A stretch of 64,000 nt of DNA from Lachnospiraceae bacterium (GCA_014804355.1 JAAUZY010000059.1:1-64000), one strand, 5' to 3'; shown: positions 1-10,317, counted from the stretch's first letter. The notes: generated by a model from the letters alone, not told the origin. Numbers and translations are program-made.

Positions 1-203
1 ATCTCCAAAGCATTCCTAAGCGAGCCCGGAGCATATCAAAGAAATCCATAGCGGCATAGATAGACAAAAGTGCAAATGTATCTGCAAGTGAATTATCCTT
101 TTATTTTGCAAACTATAATAATCCAAGCGCTATTCTGGATGCGATTAATTTTGGGACGAATGTTTCCTGTGGATATAATCCTGAGTTTAAGGATTATGGC
201 GTT

Positions 204-836
204 ATGTGTTTTGATTATAACGGAAGCAGACAGATAGTGCCAAATTATGCAGTGCCGAAGATCAACACAAGCACTCTGTCAGGCATTCATGCTGTAAACA
301 ATTCCCTGGTTCTGAATAATAAAAGCTATTACGTATGGACAGCGTCTGACGGCAGACGGTATCCCTGGGCTGTTAATAACGGTTATGTAGGATGGGCAGT
401 GTCAGAATCTCTGTTAACAGAGAATACGAATCGGGGAGAAACAAGCTCCAGATGGGAAATGGGAAAGGCAGGGGATATTTTGACGCATCTGGCGCAGGGA
501 AGTAGTTTGTGGGATGAATTATACAGTAGGAAGGAAGTTTTATCGACCTGTGAGAAAGTTGGAATTAAGCCGGGCTTCTTTTCCATAGATGCAGGCGCCG
601 GGAAGCATACCTATATCCTGCAGGAATCCGGTAACGTGATAAATGTGGATAAGAACATTGAGCGATGGAATAACATAAATTGGATAGGGAGCGGTTATAA
701 AGAGGGGGACACATTTTCCATTTATGGCAATGAGTATGCCATTGACAGCAGCGGGCACATCCATGTTTCAACGGATGATACGTTTACATCAACTGACGTT
801 AAGTTTCCAAGTAAGTCATTAACAAAGATAGTTTAG
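204..836 (+). pseudogene. Hypothetical protein, probably 5'-truncated
   Basis: Protein-like reading frame continues upstream of the ATG at 204 back to a TAG at 57-59 with no start codon in that stretch. Confidence 0.4.
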
Positions 837-843
837 TAATAAA

Positions 844-1404
844 ATGAATTTAAAATTAAGGCGGGAAAGCGTTTATTGGAAGAAAACCAATGAGCGCTTT
901 TTTGCATTTAATGATACACTGTCGTTCCCCACCAATCCTGCCCTCGTTTCAGATGCAGTTAATGTGGGAACCGGAAAGACATTCCTTGCTGGCTGTATCG
1001 CTAATGCGCTCATGGAGAAGAATATCCCTGTGCTGATGACAAGTTTCCCGAAACTGTTAAATGCGCTTGGAGAGATATACAGCGGAGAGAAGAATGCGTA
1101 CCTGAAAAGCCTGAACCGCTACCAGCTCCTTATCATTGACGATTTAGGCGTGGAATGTGACACTCCTTATGTGCTGGAAACGGTCTACCTTGTCATTGAT
1201 GAGCGTTATAAAAGCGGTAAACCGTTCATTATCACAACAAACCTGTCATTGGAAGAATTACAGAATCCGGCAGATTTGGAACATGGGCGCATTTATGATC
1301 GGATCATGGAGAGATGCGTTCCAATTGTCTTTTCAGGGAAGAATTACCGGACAGGCAGGGGCAGGGCAAATATGGAGAATGCTTCAGGCATTTTAAAGGC
1401 ATGA
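844..1404 (+). pseudogene. DnaC/IstB-like ATPase, N-terminally truncated/chimeric
   Basis: NVGTGKTFLAGCIANAL (Walker A) and LLIIDDLG (Walker B) match mobile-element DnaC-like ATPases, but the usual N-terminal region is missing and replaced by unrelated sequence. Confidence 0.5.
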
Positions 1405-1486
1405 AACAGTGTGAAATGCTGTACGCTTCTTGAATTTGCAATGAAAAAATGGTATGATAAAACCACAAAAAAGAAAGGGTTAATAT

Positions 1487-2404
1487 ATGGCAAATATATA
1501 TGACGGGGCGTTCCGTACAATCTTAAATGACTGCCGGAAACTGATTATCCCCGTAATCAATGAGATTTTCGGGGAAACATATACAGGGGAAGAAGAAATA
1601 CAGTTTTTTCCCAATGAGCATTTTATAGACCAGCAGGACGAAGCAGATAAAGAACGCATTACGGATACAAATTTTACAGTTTTTGGAAAGACACCAAAGA
1701 AATATCATATTGAATGTGAAAGCAGCTTACCGGATGGGAGAATTACAATAAGGCTTTTTGAGTACGATGCACAGATAGCTCTTGACGAGGGCGAAGTTAC
1801 AGAGGAAACTCTGACAGTGACATTCCCCAATACGGCGGTTCTGTATCTTCGGACATACAAAAAGACACCGGACAAAATGAAATATGTTATCATCACGCCG
1901 GGTGGAATGGTGCAGTATGATGTGCCGATTATGAAAGTGCAGAAGTATTCGCTAGATGATATTTTTGAAAAACGTCTGCTGATGCTGATACCGTTTTACA
2001 TTTTTTCACATGAGAACAGTTTTCCAGAGTATAATAGTAATGAGCAGAAACTGGCGGAATTAAAGGCAGAATATCAGGAAATTTTAGAAAGGCTTGACGG
2101 ACTGGAGCAGCAGGGAGTGATTGGTGCGTTTGATAAGCGGACAATCATAGAGCTTTCCGGTGATGTGATTAAAGAGATTGCACAGAAATATGAGAATGTG
2201 CAGAAAGGTGTAGGTGATATTATGGGCGGAGCATTGATTGAAACAAGTGCAAGAAGATTAAAAAACGAAGCAGAAAATGAAACAAAAAGGCAGACAGCAT
2301 TGAAACTGTTGAAAAGAGGAAAACAGACGGTTGAGGAAATAGCAGAAGATACAGGGCTAAGTATTACAGAAGTAGAGCAGCTCGCAGGGCTTCAGACAGT
2401 GTAA
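1487..2404 (+). CDS. Rpn family / PD-(D/E)XK nuclease family transposase-like protein
   Basis: 305 aa; N-terminal D...TDTNFTVFG...YHIECES...ITIRLFEYD pattern typical of Rpn-like proteins; HTH-like C-terminus (TVEEIAEDTGLSITEVEQL). Confidence 0.6.
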   Translation: MANIYDGAFRTILNDCRKLIIPVINEIFGETYTGEEEIQFFPNEHFIDQQDEADKERITDTNFTVFGKTPKKYHIECESSLPDGRITIRLFEYDAQIALDEGEVTEETLTVTFPNTAVLYLRTYKKTPDKMKYVIITPGGMVQYDVPIMKVQKYSLDDIFEKRLLMLIPFYIFSHENSFPEYNSNEQKLAELKAEYQEILERLDGLEQQGVIGAFDKRTIIELSGDVIKEIAQKYENVQKGVGDIMGGALIETSARRLKNEAENETKRQTALKLLKRGKQTVEEIAEDTGLSITEVEQLAGLQTV

Positions 2405-2582
2405 ACAGCAGATTAGAAAATCTTATATTATGGCTATGAGACAGGGAAATAACTGATGATTCAGATTTGTTTCTCTGTTTTTTTATGTCATTTTGACAGT
2501 AACTTGTGGATATGGCAGCGTCAATAAGTCCGTATCCTTGTACAGCGTCAGGGCAATTACAGAAAAAGAAAGGATTAAAAAT

Positions 2583-2858
2583 ATGGATAATGTGACAGGT
2601 AATTGCACCAGTACAAAAGCAAATATTACAGTAAAAGCGGTTTTTGACGGAAACCAAAGCGGACAGCAGGCGTTTATGAAACTGATACGGAGAAAATACC
2701 ATACCAGCGGAGCTGATGCGCCAAATAATGATATTGACAAAACAACATATAGTATTGACAAAACACAACATATAGATTATACTAAGAACAGTGGCGCAGA
2801 CGTTGGCGGTACAACTGTTGGTTTTGCGGAAAATGGAGGACAGCATGATGGATTCTAA
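2583..2858 (+). CDS. Small mobile-element ORF preceding the recombinase
   Basis: RBS-like AAAGGA before ATG at 2583; slight overlap with recombinase start. Confidence 0.45.
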   Translation: MDNVTGNCTSTKANITVKAVFDGNQSGQQAFMKLIRRKYHTSGADAPNNDIDKTTYSIDKTQHIDYTKNSGADVGGTTVGFAENGGQHDGF

Positions 2859-4500
2859 TTTCGCAGCATTACAACAGCTTCACAACAGCAGCTTACGGGT
2901 TGCCATATATTGCAGGCTTTCAAAGGACGATAACCTTGACGGGGAGAGCGCAAGCATACAGAACCAGCGGGATATGCTGGAAACATGGTGTCAGGAGCGC
3001 AGGCTTACGGTGGTCGGGGTGTACGCTGATGACGGGTATTCCGGCTTGTACATGGACAGACCTGATTTTCAGAGAATGTTATCTGACTGCAAACAGGGTA
3101 AAATTGACGTGGTAGTGACAAAGGATATGTCAAGGCTTACCCGTAACAGCACACATTCGGGGCAGTTAAGGGACGAATTTTTCCCAAAGCACCATATCCG
3201 CTACATAGGCGTGACGGACGGCGTTGATACGGGGAAAGATGATGACCTTATCGCATTCCGCAGCGTTTTCAACGAGATTTACGCAAAAGACATCGGAAAA
3301 AAGGTTCATTCTTCGTATGTCATCAAGGCGAAAAAGGGCAAGTTTACCGGATGCGTTGCACCGTTCGGGTACATGAAGTCACCGGAAGATAAAAATTTCC
3401 TGATACCGGACAAAGACACCGCTTGGATTGTGCAGAAGATATTCGGATGGGCAGCCGAAGGGCATGGCACGAACTGGATCAGGCGCAGGCTTGAGGATGA
3501 AAAAATCCCCGCACCATGCTGGTGGAACAGGAAGAAAGGCTTGCGCAACCATGTGACCAAATGGGAAAAGGAGTACGGGGAAAAGGGTATCTATATGTGG
3601 GACTTTTCCACAATCAAGCAGATATTAGCCAATCCCGTCTATATCGGCACAATAGCGTCACAGAAAGCAAACTACCGTTTCAAGGTCGGCTGGCTTGGCG
3701 ATAAGAAGCCGGAAGAATGGATACAGGTAGAGAACGTGCATGAGCCGCTTGTGGATATGGACACTTACAATCTTGTGCAGGAAAAGGTAAAGATGCGTAA
3801 AAGACCTGACGCATGGGGCAATTACGGGATATTTGCAGGACTTGTCAAATGCGGGGAATGTGGAAGTACCATGAACCAGCGTGTGGCAAATGCAAAAGCA
3901 AAGACAAGAATACTGACCTGTGCAAAGTATAACCGTTATGGAGTGGCGCATTGCAGCCAGCACAGATTAGAACTTGACACTCTGTATCAGATTGTATTGG
4001 AGCAGATACGCACCTGTGCGGCACTTGCCCTTGCAGACGAAGCAAAGGTCATGGAGGAACTCCGTAAAAGCTGCCAGTGTGACAGTGAGGAAGAACACAG
4101 GCGCATAAAAGAGAACCTTTCAGAGAGTGAGAGCAGGCTTTCAGAACTGGATGCGCTTGTTTCAAAACTCTATGAGGACTGGATAGCGGGCAGGATCAAC
4201 GAAACAAACTTTACCCGTATGATGGAAAAGGCACAGGGCGAACAGGAAGCCTTGCAGAAAAAGGCGGACATGATGCGTGAACGTCTTGACGGAGTGGCAA
4301 AAGAACAGGAGGACAATTCAAAATGGCTGTCACTGATAAGGCAGTATGCCGACATTAAGGAACTTGACAGGGAAATGCTTCATCTGCTCATTAAAGAGAT
4401 TGTCGTCCATGAGGATATGTCAGAGGGCAGACGGAACACAACGGTAGAGATACATTTTAATTTTATGAAACAGGGAAGCCAGCTAACAGTAAAAAGTTAG
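2845..4500 (+). CDS. Large serine recombinase (Tn4451 TnpX/TndX type)
   Basis: RVAIYCRLSKDD...ESASIQNQRDML, recombinase domain, zinc ribbon CGECGSTMNQR, coiled coil, C-terminal LIKEIVVHE; GGAGG before ATG 2845. Confidence 0.9.
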   Translation: MMDSNFAALQQLHNSSLRVAIYCRLSKDDNLDGESASIQNQRDMLETWCQERRLTVVGVYADDGYSGLYMDRPDFQRMLSDCKQGKIDVVVTKDMSRLTRNSTHSGQLRDEFFPKHHIRYIGVTDGVDTGKDDDLIAFRSVFNEIYAKDIGKKVHSSYVIKAKKGKFTGCVAPFGYMKSPEDKNFLIPDKDTAWIVQKIFGWAAEGHGTNWIRRRLEDEKIPAPCWWNRKKGLRNHVTKWEKEYGEKGIYMWDFSTIKQILANPVYIGTIASQKANYRFKVGWLGDKKPEEWIQVENVHEPLVDMDTYNLVQEKVKMRKRPDAWGNYGIFAGLVKCGECGSTMNQRVANAKAKTRILTCAKYNRYGVAHCSQHRLELDTLYQIVLEQIRTCAALALADEAKVMEELRKSCQCDSEEEHRRIKENLSESESRLSELDALVSKLYEDWIAGRINETNFTRMMEKAQGEQEALQKKADMMRERLDGVAKEQEDNSKWLSLIRQYADIKELDREMLHLLIKEIVVHEDMSEGRRNTTVEIHFNFMKQGSQLTVKS

Positions 4501-4628
4501 GGTGACGCTTCTGAAAACCGCATACAGGGGAATGGTGTTTATCCCCTGTGGCGGAGAAATATTTACAAAACACAATCAAATCTTGAAGCTTCACAATCAA
4601 TTCGATTATTTTTCAACTATTTAGGTAT

Positions 4629-4669
4629 GACACAATTCGTGTCTTGACTTTTGGGGATAAAGGTATAAT
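4629..4669 (+). promoter_or_regulatory. Candidate promoter/operator for ilvE
   Basis: Inverted repeat GACAC-AATTC-GTGTC (4629-4643) abutting TTGACT (4644) and TATAAT (4664-4669); spacing of 14 is short so hexamer assignment is uncertain. Confidence 0.35.
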
Positions 4670-4748
4670 ATAGTAAAGGAAAATATAGGTCATACGGCGT
4701 GAGAGAACGGATATCACAATGCACTGCGAGGCAGAAGGAGTAAGGAAA

Positions 4749-5774
4749 ATGGAAAAGAAGAATATTGACTGGGCAAACCTCGGATTCGGTTATCAGGAGA
4801 CGGACAAGAGATTTGTAGCTAATTATAAGAATGGCGCATGGGATGAGGGAGCACTTATCTCTGATGCTAATATTTCCATCAATGAGTGTGCGGGTGTACT
4901 ACAGTATGCACAGACATGCTTTGAGGGAATGAAGGCATATACGACGGAGGACGGCCGTATCGTGACTTTTCGTCCGGATCTGAATGCACAGCGTATGGAA
5001 GACAGTTGTAAGAGGTTGGAGATGCCGGTATTTCCTAAGGAGCGTTTCGTGCAGGCGGTGGTTGATACGGTAGCGGCCAACGAGGCATATGTTCCGCCCT
5101 ACGGTTCTGGCGCGACTCTTTATATCCGTCCGTATATGTTCGGCAGTTCTTCTGTGATCGGTGTAAAACCGGCGGAAGAATATCAGTTCAGAGTATTCAC
5201 GACACCGGTGGGACCTTACTTCAAAGGCGGTGTGAAACCGTTAACGATCAAAGTGAGTGACTTCGACCGCGCGGCGCCGCATGGCACGGGACATATCAAG
5301 GCAGGTTTAAATTATGCCATGAGTCTGCATGCTATCATGACGGCACATGCAGAGGGGTACGATGAGAATATGTATCTCGATGCGGCGACAAGAACCTATG
5401 TGGAGGAGACAGGCGGCGCTAACTTCCTGTTCGTGACGAAGGACAATAAGGTCGTAACGCCGAAATCTAACAGTATTCTGCCTTCCATTACGAGACGTTC
5501 GCTGATGGTGGTTGCAAAAGATTATCTCGGATTGGAAGTGGAGGAGAGAGCGGTTCCTTTTGAGGAAGTGAAGGAATTCGCGGAATGCGGTCTGTGCGGT
5601 ACTGCGGCAGTGATCTCTCCGGTAGGTAAGATCGTAGATCATGGCAAAGAGATCGCATTACCCAGCGGTATGAGCGAGATGGGACCGATTACGAAGAAGC
5701 TGTATGATACACTGACAGGCATACAGATGGGACGCATTGAGGCGCCTGAAGGATGGATTCGTGTGATCAAATAA
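4749..5774 (+). CDS. ilvE: Branched-chain amino acid aminotransferase
   Basis: NIDWANLGFGY...CFEGMKAY...FRPDLNAQRM...YVEETGGANFLFV; typical BCAT-II. Confidence 0.93.
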   Translation: MEKKNIDWANLGFGYQETDKRFVANYKNGAWDEGALISDANISINECAGVLQYAQTCFEGMKAYTTEDGRIVTFRPDLNAQRMEDSCKRLEMPVFPKERFVQAVVDTVAANEAYVPPYGSGATLYIRPYMFGSSSVIGVKPAEEYQFRVFTTPVGPYFKGGVKPLTIKVSDFDRAAPHGTGHIKAGLNYAMSLHAIMTAHAEGYDENMYLDAATRTYVEETGGANFLFVTKDNKVVTPKSNSILPSITRRSLMVVAKDYLGLEVEERAVPFEEVKEFAECGLCGTAAVISPVGKIVDHGKEIALPSGMSEMGPITKKLYDTLTGIQMGRIEAPEGWIRVIK

Positions 5775-5799
5775 TAGAAATAGAAGATACGAGGGGAGA

Positions 5800-5843
5800 G
5801 GGATTAGGTTGAGATGCTTTCGGCACGCAATTTAATCCCTTTT
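5800..5843 (+). terminator. Rho-independent terminator after ilvE
   Basis: GGGATTAGGTTG / CAATTTAATCCC followed by TTTT. Confidence 0.7.
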
Positions 5844-5887
5844 CAGCGGAATAGGTTTTGCGATAAAACAGAAGGCAGGACGGGAAA

Positions 5888-6643
5888 ATGAATACGGATA
5901 TACGACAAAGTTACCCCTATTTATATGAGACACATCTGCATACGTCGGAAGCCAGCGCCTGTGCAAGAAGTACGGGTGAAGAGATGGCAAGAGCCTGTAA
6001 GGAGTACGGTTATACCGGCATCTTCGTGACGGATCATAACTGGGGAGGCAATACTGCCATAAATAGAGGACTTCCGTGGGAAGAATGGGTGGAGGCTTTC
6101 GGGCGGGGGTATGAACACGCCAGAGCGGAGGGAGACCGGATCGGTCTGGATGTTTTCTTCGGCTATGAGGCGGGATACTGCGGTACTGAATTTCTCATAT
6201 ACGGTATAGATACGGCGTGGATGAAAGCGCATCCCCAGCTGCCGGAGGCGGGCGTGGAGGAACAGTACAGGCTTGTGCATGAGGCCGGAGGGCTCGTGGT
6301 GCATGCCCATCCTTACAGAGAGGCAGATTATATTCGCGAGGTTCGCCTGTATCCCGAGTGGGTGGACGGAGTGGAAGGAGTCAATGCGGCGCATTCTAAT
6401 TCCCATAGTAAGGGGCATGCCCATCCGGAGTATGATGCGAGGGCAATAGCCTATGCCTGTGCGAATAAGCTGCCCATGAGTGCGGGATCAGATATTCATA
6501 ACACACAGCTGTTCGGCGGCGGCGTTGCTTTCCGGAGAAGACTGGCATCGGCAGAAGATTATATTAAAGCGATCCTTACCGGGGAAGACTATGTACTGAC
6601 CGACGGAGAGAAGTGGTATGACCGGCAGGGCAATATTATATGA
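5888..6643 (+). CDS. PHP domain-containing metal-dependent hydrolase
   Basis: ETHLHTSEAS...GIFVTDHN...HAHPYRE...AGSDIHNT. Confidence 0.8.
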   Translation: MNTDIRQSYPYLYETHLHTSEASACARSTGEEMARACKEYGYTGIFVTDHNWGGNTAINRGLPWEEWVEAFGRGYEHARAEGDRIGLDVFFGYEAGYCGTEFLIYGIDTAWMKAHPQLPEAGVEEQYRLVHEAGGLVVHAHPYREADYIREVRLYPEWVDGVEGVNAAHSNSHSKGHAHPEYDARAIAYACANKLPMSAGSDIHNTQLFGGGVAFRRRLASAEDYIKAILTGEDYVLTDGEKWYDRQGNII

Positions 6644-6792
6644 TGAGCAGTGTGGTTCGGTTGTATGGAAGAAATAATACCCGGACGGATATGCAATGCG
6701 AGACGGATATGAAATATGTGACAATATAGAAAGAATAGAGTAACTATTCAGTACAACGCGAAGCATTTACTGCTGAGACCGTAAGAATATGA

Positions 6793-6871
6793 TTCGACGG
6801 GCAAAATCCCATTGTCGAAGACAATTTAGGATGGATTTTGCATCGTAACTGTGAAGGTACTGAACAGTTAC
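6793..6871 (+). promoter_or_regulatory. Structured 5' leader of the PpiC gene with mutually exclusive hairpins
   Basis: Hairpin A TTCGACGGG/CCC-ATT-GTCGAA (6793-6819) overlaps hairpin B GCAAAATCC..ATTGTC/GACAAT..GGATTTTGC (6801-6841); third hairpin GTAACTGT/ACAGTTAC (6845-6871). Confidence 0.4.
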
Positions 6872-6885
6872 AGAATAGGAAATGT

Positions 6886-7953
6886 ATGAGAGGAAGCAGA
6901 TTAAGAAGACCGGCAGGACTCCTGCTGGCAGCAGGTATATGTCTGAGCGCCTTAAGCGGGTGTGGTGACAGCGAAGGGGTCGGCACCAAGGTAGTTCTGA
7001 CTACCGGATTTAATAAGGATGAGATTTTCCGGATAGAGACGAGTGCCTGTACACTGCCGGAGATCATGGTATATCTCACGAATATCCAGAATCGCTACGA
7101 GAGTGTATATGGTACGGAAATCTGGAATACCAATGTGGATGGTGTGACGTTGGAGCAGAATGTGAAGGATATTGCACTGGCGCAGATCGCACAGATCAAA
7201 ACCATGAATCTGATGGCCGGGCGGTATGAGGTAGAGCTAAGTGATGAGGAAAAGGCGCAAGCGGAGAATGCGGCGAACGCTTATTACAGTTCCCTTAACA
7301 GTACCGAGATAGAGCTGATGGACGTGTCGGAGAAGACGATCAGCGAATTGTACAGAGAATTTGCGCTGGCGGAGAAGGTGTATCAATACACGATCAAGGA
7401 TATTAATCCGGAGATCAGTGATGATGAGGCGCGAACCATCACGGTACAGCATATTCTCATTAAGACTTATGCGCTGGACGGCACGGGGAAAAAGATAGAG
7501 TATACGGTGCAGGCGAAGCAAAATGCTTATCGCGAGGCGTGCGAAGTGCTGGAACTGGCAAAGGAAGGGGAAGACTTTGACGAGCTGATCCGCAAGTACA
7601 GCGAAGACGATAAGGGAACCTATTCCTTCGGCAAAGGAGAGATGGGAGAGACATTCGAGACGGCGGCTTTTAATCTGGGTAAGGATGAGATCAGCGATAT
7701 CGTGGAGACAGAGTTTGGCTATCATATCATCAAGTGTCTCAATACTTTTGATAAGGATGAGACGGATGCCAATAAGGTCAAGATCGTGGATCAGAGACGG
7801 GCGGAGGCGTTCGGTCAGGAGTATGATGCTTATGTGGAGACACTGACCAGAAATCTGAATGAAGAGTTGTGGGACAGTGTAGGGTTTATTCACGATGAGA
7901 ATGTTAAGACGATGGATTTTTTTGAGGTGTATTCGCAGTATTTCGGAAAATAG
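6886..7953 (+). CDS. Peptidylprolyl isomerase, PpiC/PrsA-like lipoprotein
   Basis: Lipobox LSALSGCG; parvulin core VQHILIKT...LIRKYSEDD...GEMGETFETAAFNLGKDEISDIVETEFGYHIIK. Confidence 0.85.
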   Translation: MRGSRLRRPAGLLLAAGICLSALSGCGDSEGVGTKVVLTTGFNKDEIFRIETSACTLPEIMVYLTNIQNRYESVYGTEIWNTNVDGVTLEQNVKDIALAQIAQIKTMNLMAGRYEVELSDEEKAQAENAANAYYSSLNSTEIELMDVSEKTISELYREFALAEKVYQYTIKDINPEISDDEARTITVQHILIKTYALDGTGKKIEYTVQAKQNAYREACEVLELAKEGEDFDELIRKYSEDDKGTYSFGKGEMGETFETAAFNLGKDEISDIVETEFGYHIIKCLNTFDKDETDANKVKIVDQRRAEAFGQEYDAYVETLTRNLNEELWDSVGFIHDENVKTMDFFEVYSQYFGK

Positions 7954-8016
7954 TATAAGTTTAGAAAAAGTTTAGAATTACCGGAAACCGCATTATAGCT
8001 GAATAAAACGACAATT

Positions 8017-8050
8017 ATTAGCACTCGTTACGAATGAGTGCTAATTTTTT
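8017..8050 (+). promoter_or_regulatory. CIRCE (HrcA operator) upstream of htpG; also terminator-like hairpin
   Basis: Perfect TTAGCACTC-N9-GAGTGCTAA (8018-8044); extended arms ATTAGCACTCGTT/AATGAGTGCTAAT then T-run; followed by TTGACT (8052) and TAAACT (8075), 17 bp apart. Confidence 0.9.
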
Positions 8051-8188
8051 CTTGACTTCTGAATATGGTCGTATTAAACTATGCACTAGGTGATAAATTC
8101 CGAGTGAAGGGATTTGCGTAATTACAAGGCAGCATGAAAGCAGAGACTTGTTTTGGTTGTACGATTATGAAGAAAGGGATGTGATAAA

Positions 8189-10300
8189 ATGGCAGCAAAA
8201 CATGGTAATTTATCAATCAACAGCGACAATATTTTCCCGATTATCAAGAAATGGTTATATTCAGATCATGATATCTTTTTCCGTGAACTGATATCCAACG
8301 GATGTGATGCGATCACGAAGTTAAAGAAACTGGATATGATGGGCGAGTATGCGCTGGCAGACGACTATAAGGCAAAAATACAGGTGATCGTAAACCCTGA
8401 GGAAAAGACCCTGAAATTTATAGATAACGGTATCGGTATGACGGCGGCCGAGGTGGAGGAGTATATCAACCAGATCGCTTTTTCCGGTGCAACGGACTTT
8501 ATCGAGAAGTATAAGGACAAGGCAAATGAGGATCAGATTATCGGTCATTTCGGTTTGGGATTCTACTCAGCGTTCATGGTGGCGGACGAGGTACACATCG
8601 ACTCGCTGTCTTATCAGGAAGGCGCGCAGGCGGTTCATTGGGAGTGCGATGGCGGCACGGAGTTCGACATGGAGGAAGGAACGAGAACCGAGGTCGGCAC
8701 GGAGATTACGCTTCATATCAACGAGGATTGCTTAGAGTTCTGTAACGAGTATAAGGCGAAAGAAGTGATTAAGAAGTACTGTTCCTTCATGCCGACGGAG
8801 ATCTATCTGTCCAAGGCGAATACTACGGAGACACAGATCATCAAGGTAGACGAGAAACTGGATACGGATGAGGTCGTAGAGGAGATTGCAAAAGAAAAAG
8901 AAGAGGACGAGCAGAAGTTAAAGATTAAGAAGCGTCCCGAACTGCTCAATGAGACACAGCCCCTTTGGACGAAGCATCCGAACGAGTGCACCAGAGAGGA
9001 GTATCTGGAGTTTTATCGCAAGGTATTTCAGGATTACAAGGAGCCGCTGTTCTGGATTCATTTGAATATGGATTATCCTTTTAATATGAAGGGTATTCTC
9101 TATTTCCCGAAGATCAATATGGAGTACGAGTCCATAGAGGGAACGATCAAATTATATAACAATCAGGTGTTTATCGCAGATAATATTAAGGAGGTTATTC
9201 CTGAGTTCCTGCTTTTGTTGAAAGGTGTGATCGACTGTCCGGATCTGCCGCTTAACGTATCCAGAAGCGCACTGCAGAATGACGGTTTCGTAAAGAAGAT
9301 CAGCGAGTATATCACGAAGAAAGTGGCGGATAAGCTGTCCGGCATGTGCAAGACCGAGAAAGAGGAGTACGAGAAATATTGGGATGATATCAGTCCCTTC
9401 ATCAAGTTCGGATGCCTGAAAGACGATAAATTCTGTGAGAAGATGACAGATTATATTCTCTTCAAGAACCTGGACGGTGTCTATATGACGCTGCCGGAGT
9501 GTCTCGAGGTCAATAAGATCGATCCGGACGAAGTCGGAGAGGAAAGCGAGACGGCTGCGGACGGTGATAAGGCGGAGACAGAAAACAGCAATGCCGTGGA
9601 CGAAAACGGTGAAAAAGTGGAAGCCGAGGTGGTAGATGAGAGCGAAGAATCTGCCGCAGAGGATGAGGAAACCGAGGAAGAGAAGAAAGAGAAAGTCATT
9701 TACTATGTAACCGACGAGAAGCAGCAGAGCCAGTATATCAATATGTTTAAGGCTGCCAAGATGGATGCTGTGGTATTGACACACAATATCGACCAGCCCT
9801 TTGTGTCCCAGCTGGAGGCTAAGAATGAGGGCATCAAGTTCCAGAGAATTGATGCGGATCTGACGGATGTATTTAAGGCGAAGACTTCCAAGAAGGCTGA
9901 GAAAGAGATGGAAGAGCAGGCGGAAGAAATCGCTAAGCTGATGAAGAAGGTTCTGAAAAAGGATGCCATCAAGATCAAGATCGAGAAACTGAAAAACAAG
10001 AAGATTTCATCCATGATCACATTGTCTGAGGAAAGCCGCAGAATGCAGGATATGATGAAGATGTATTCCATGCAGGGGATGGACATGGGCATGTTCGGCA
10101 AGGAAGGCGAGACGCTGATCCTTAATGCGAATCATCCGTTGGTGCAGTATGTCTTAGAACATCAGGACGGCGAGAATGTGAAGATGATCTGCGAGCAGCT
10201 CTATGATCTGGCGCTGTTGCAGCAGGCACCGCTTGAACCCGAGGCAATGACAAAGTTCGTGGCAAGAAGTAATGATATTATGATGTTGTTGACAAAATAA
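8189..10300 (+). CDS. htpG: Molecular chaperone HtpG (Hsp90)
   Basis: Bergerat ATPase motifs FRELISNGCDA, DNGIGM, GHFGLGFYSAF; Hsp90 middle and C-terminal domains. Confidence 0.95.
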   Translation: MAAKHGNLSINSDNIFPIIKKWLYSDHDIFFRELISNGCDAITKLKKLDMMGEYALADDYKAKIQVIVNPEEKTLKFIDNGIGMTAAEVEEYINQIAFSGATDFIEKYKDKANEDQIIGHFGLGFYSAFMVADEVHIDSLSYQEGAQAVHWECDGGTEFDMEEGTRTEVGTEITLHINEDCLEFCNEYKAKEVIKKYCSFMPTEIYLSKANTTETQIIKVDEKLDTDEVVEEIAKEKEEDEQKLKIKKRPELLNETQPLWTKHPNECTREEYLEFYRKVFQDYKEPLFWIHLNMDYPFNMKGILYFPKINMEYESIEGTIKLYNNQVFIADNIKEVIPEFLLLLKGVIDCPDLPLNVSRSALQNDGFVKKISEYITKKVADKLSGMCKTEKEEYEKYWDDISPFIKFGCLKDDKFCEKMTDYILFKNLDGVYMTLPECLEVNKIDPDEVGEESETAADGDKAETENSNAVDENGEKVEAEVVDESEESAAEDEETEEEKKEKVIYYVTDEKQQSQYINMFKAAKMDAVVLTHNIDQPFVSQLEAKNEGIKFQRIDADLTDVFKAKTSKKAEKEMEEQAEEIAKLMKKVLKKDAIKIKIEKLKNKKISSMITLSEESRRMQDMMKMYSMQGMDMGMFGKEGETLILNANHPLVQYVLEHQDGENVKMICEQLYDLALLQQAPLEPEAMTKFVARSNDIMMLLTK

Positions 10301-10317
10301 GTTATGTAAACCATTGA

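Larger units (their letters stand above)
1..4560. mobile_element. Right-hand end/remnant of an integrative (conjugative) element carrying a large serine recombinase
   Basis: DnaC/IstB-like ATPase fragment, Rpn-like ORF, small accessory ORF and a TnpX/TndX-type serine recombinase directly before chromosomal ilvE; exact att boundary not seen. Confidence 0.5.

Noticed and set aside
2364-2846. 160-aa minus-strand ORF
   Set aside because: Antisense to the small pre-recombinase ORF and flanking DNA; no recognisable domain
9152-9784. 210-aa minus-strand ORF
   Set aside because: Antisense to htpG; product low-complexity
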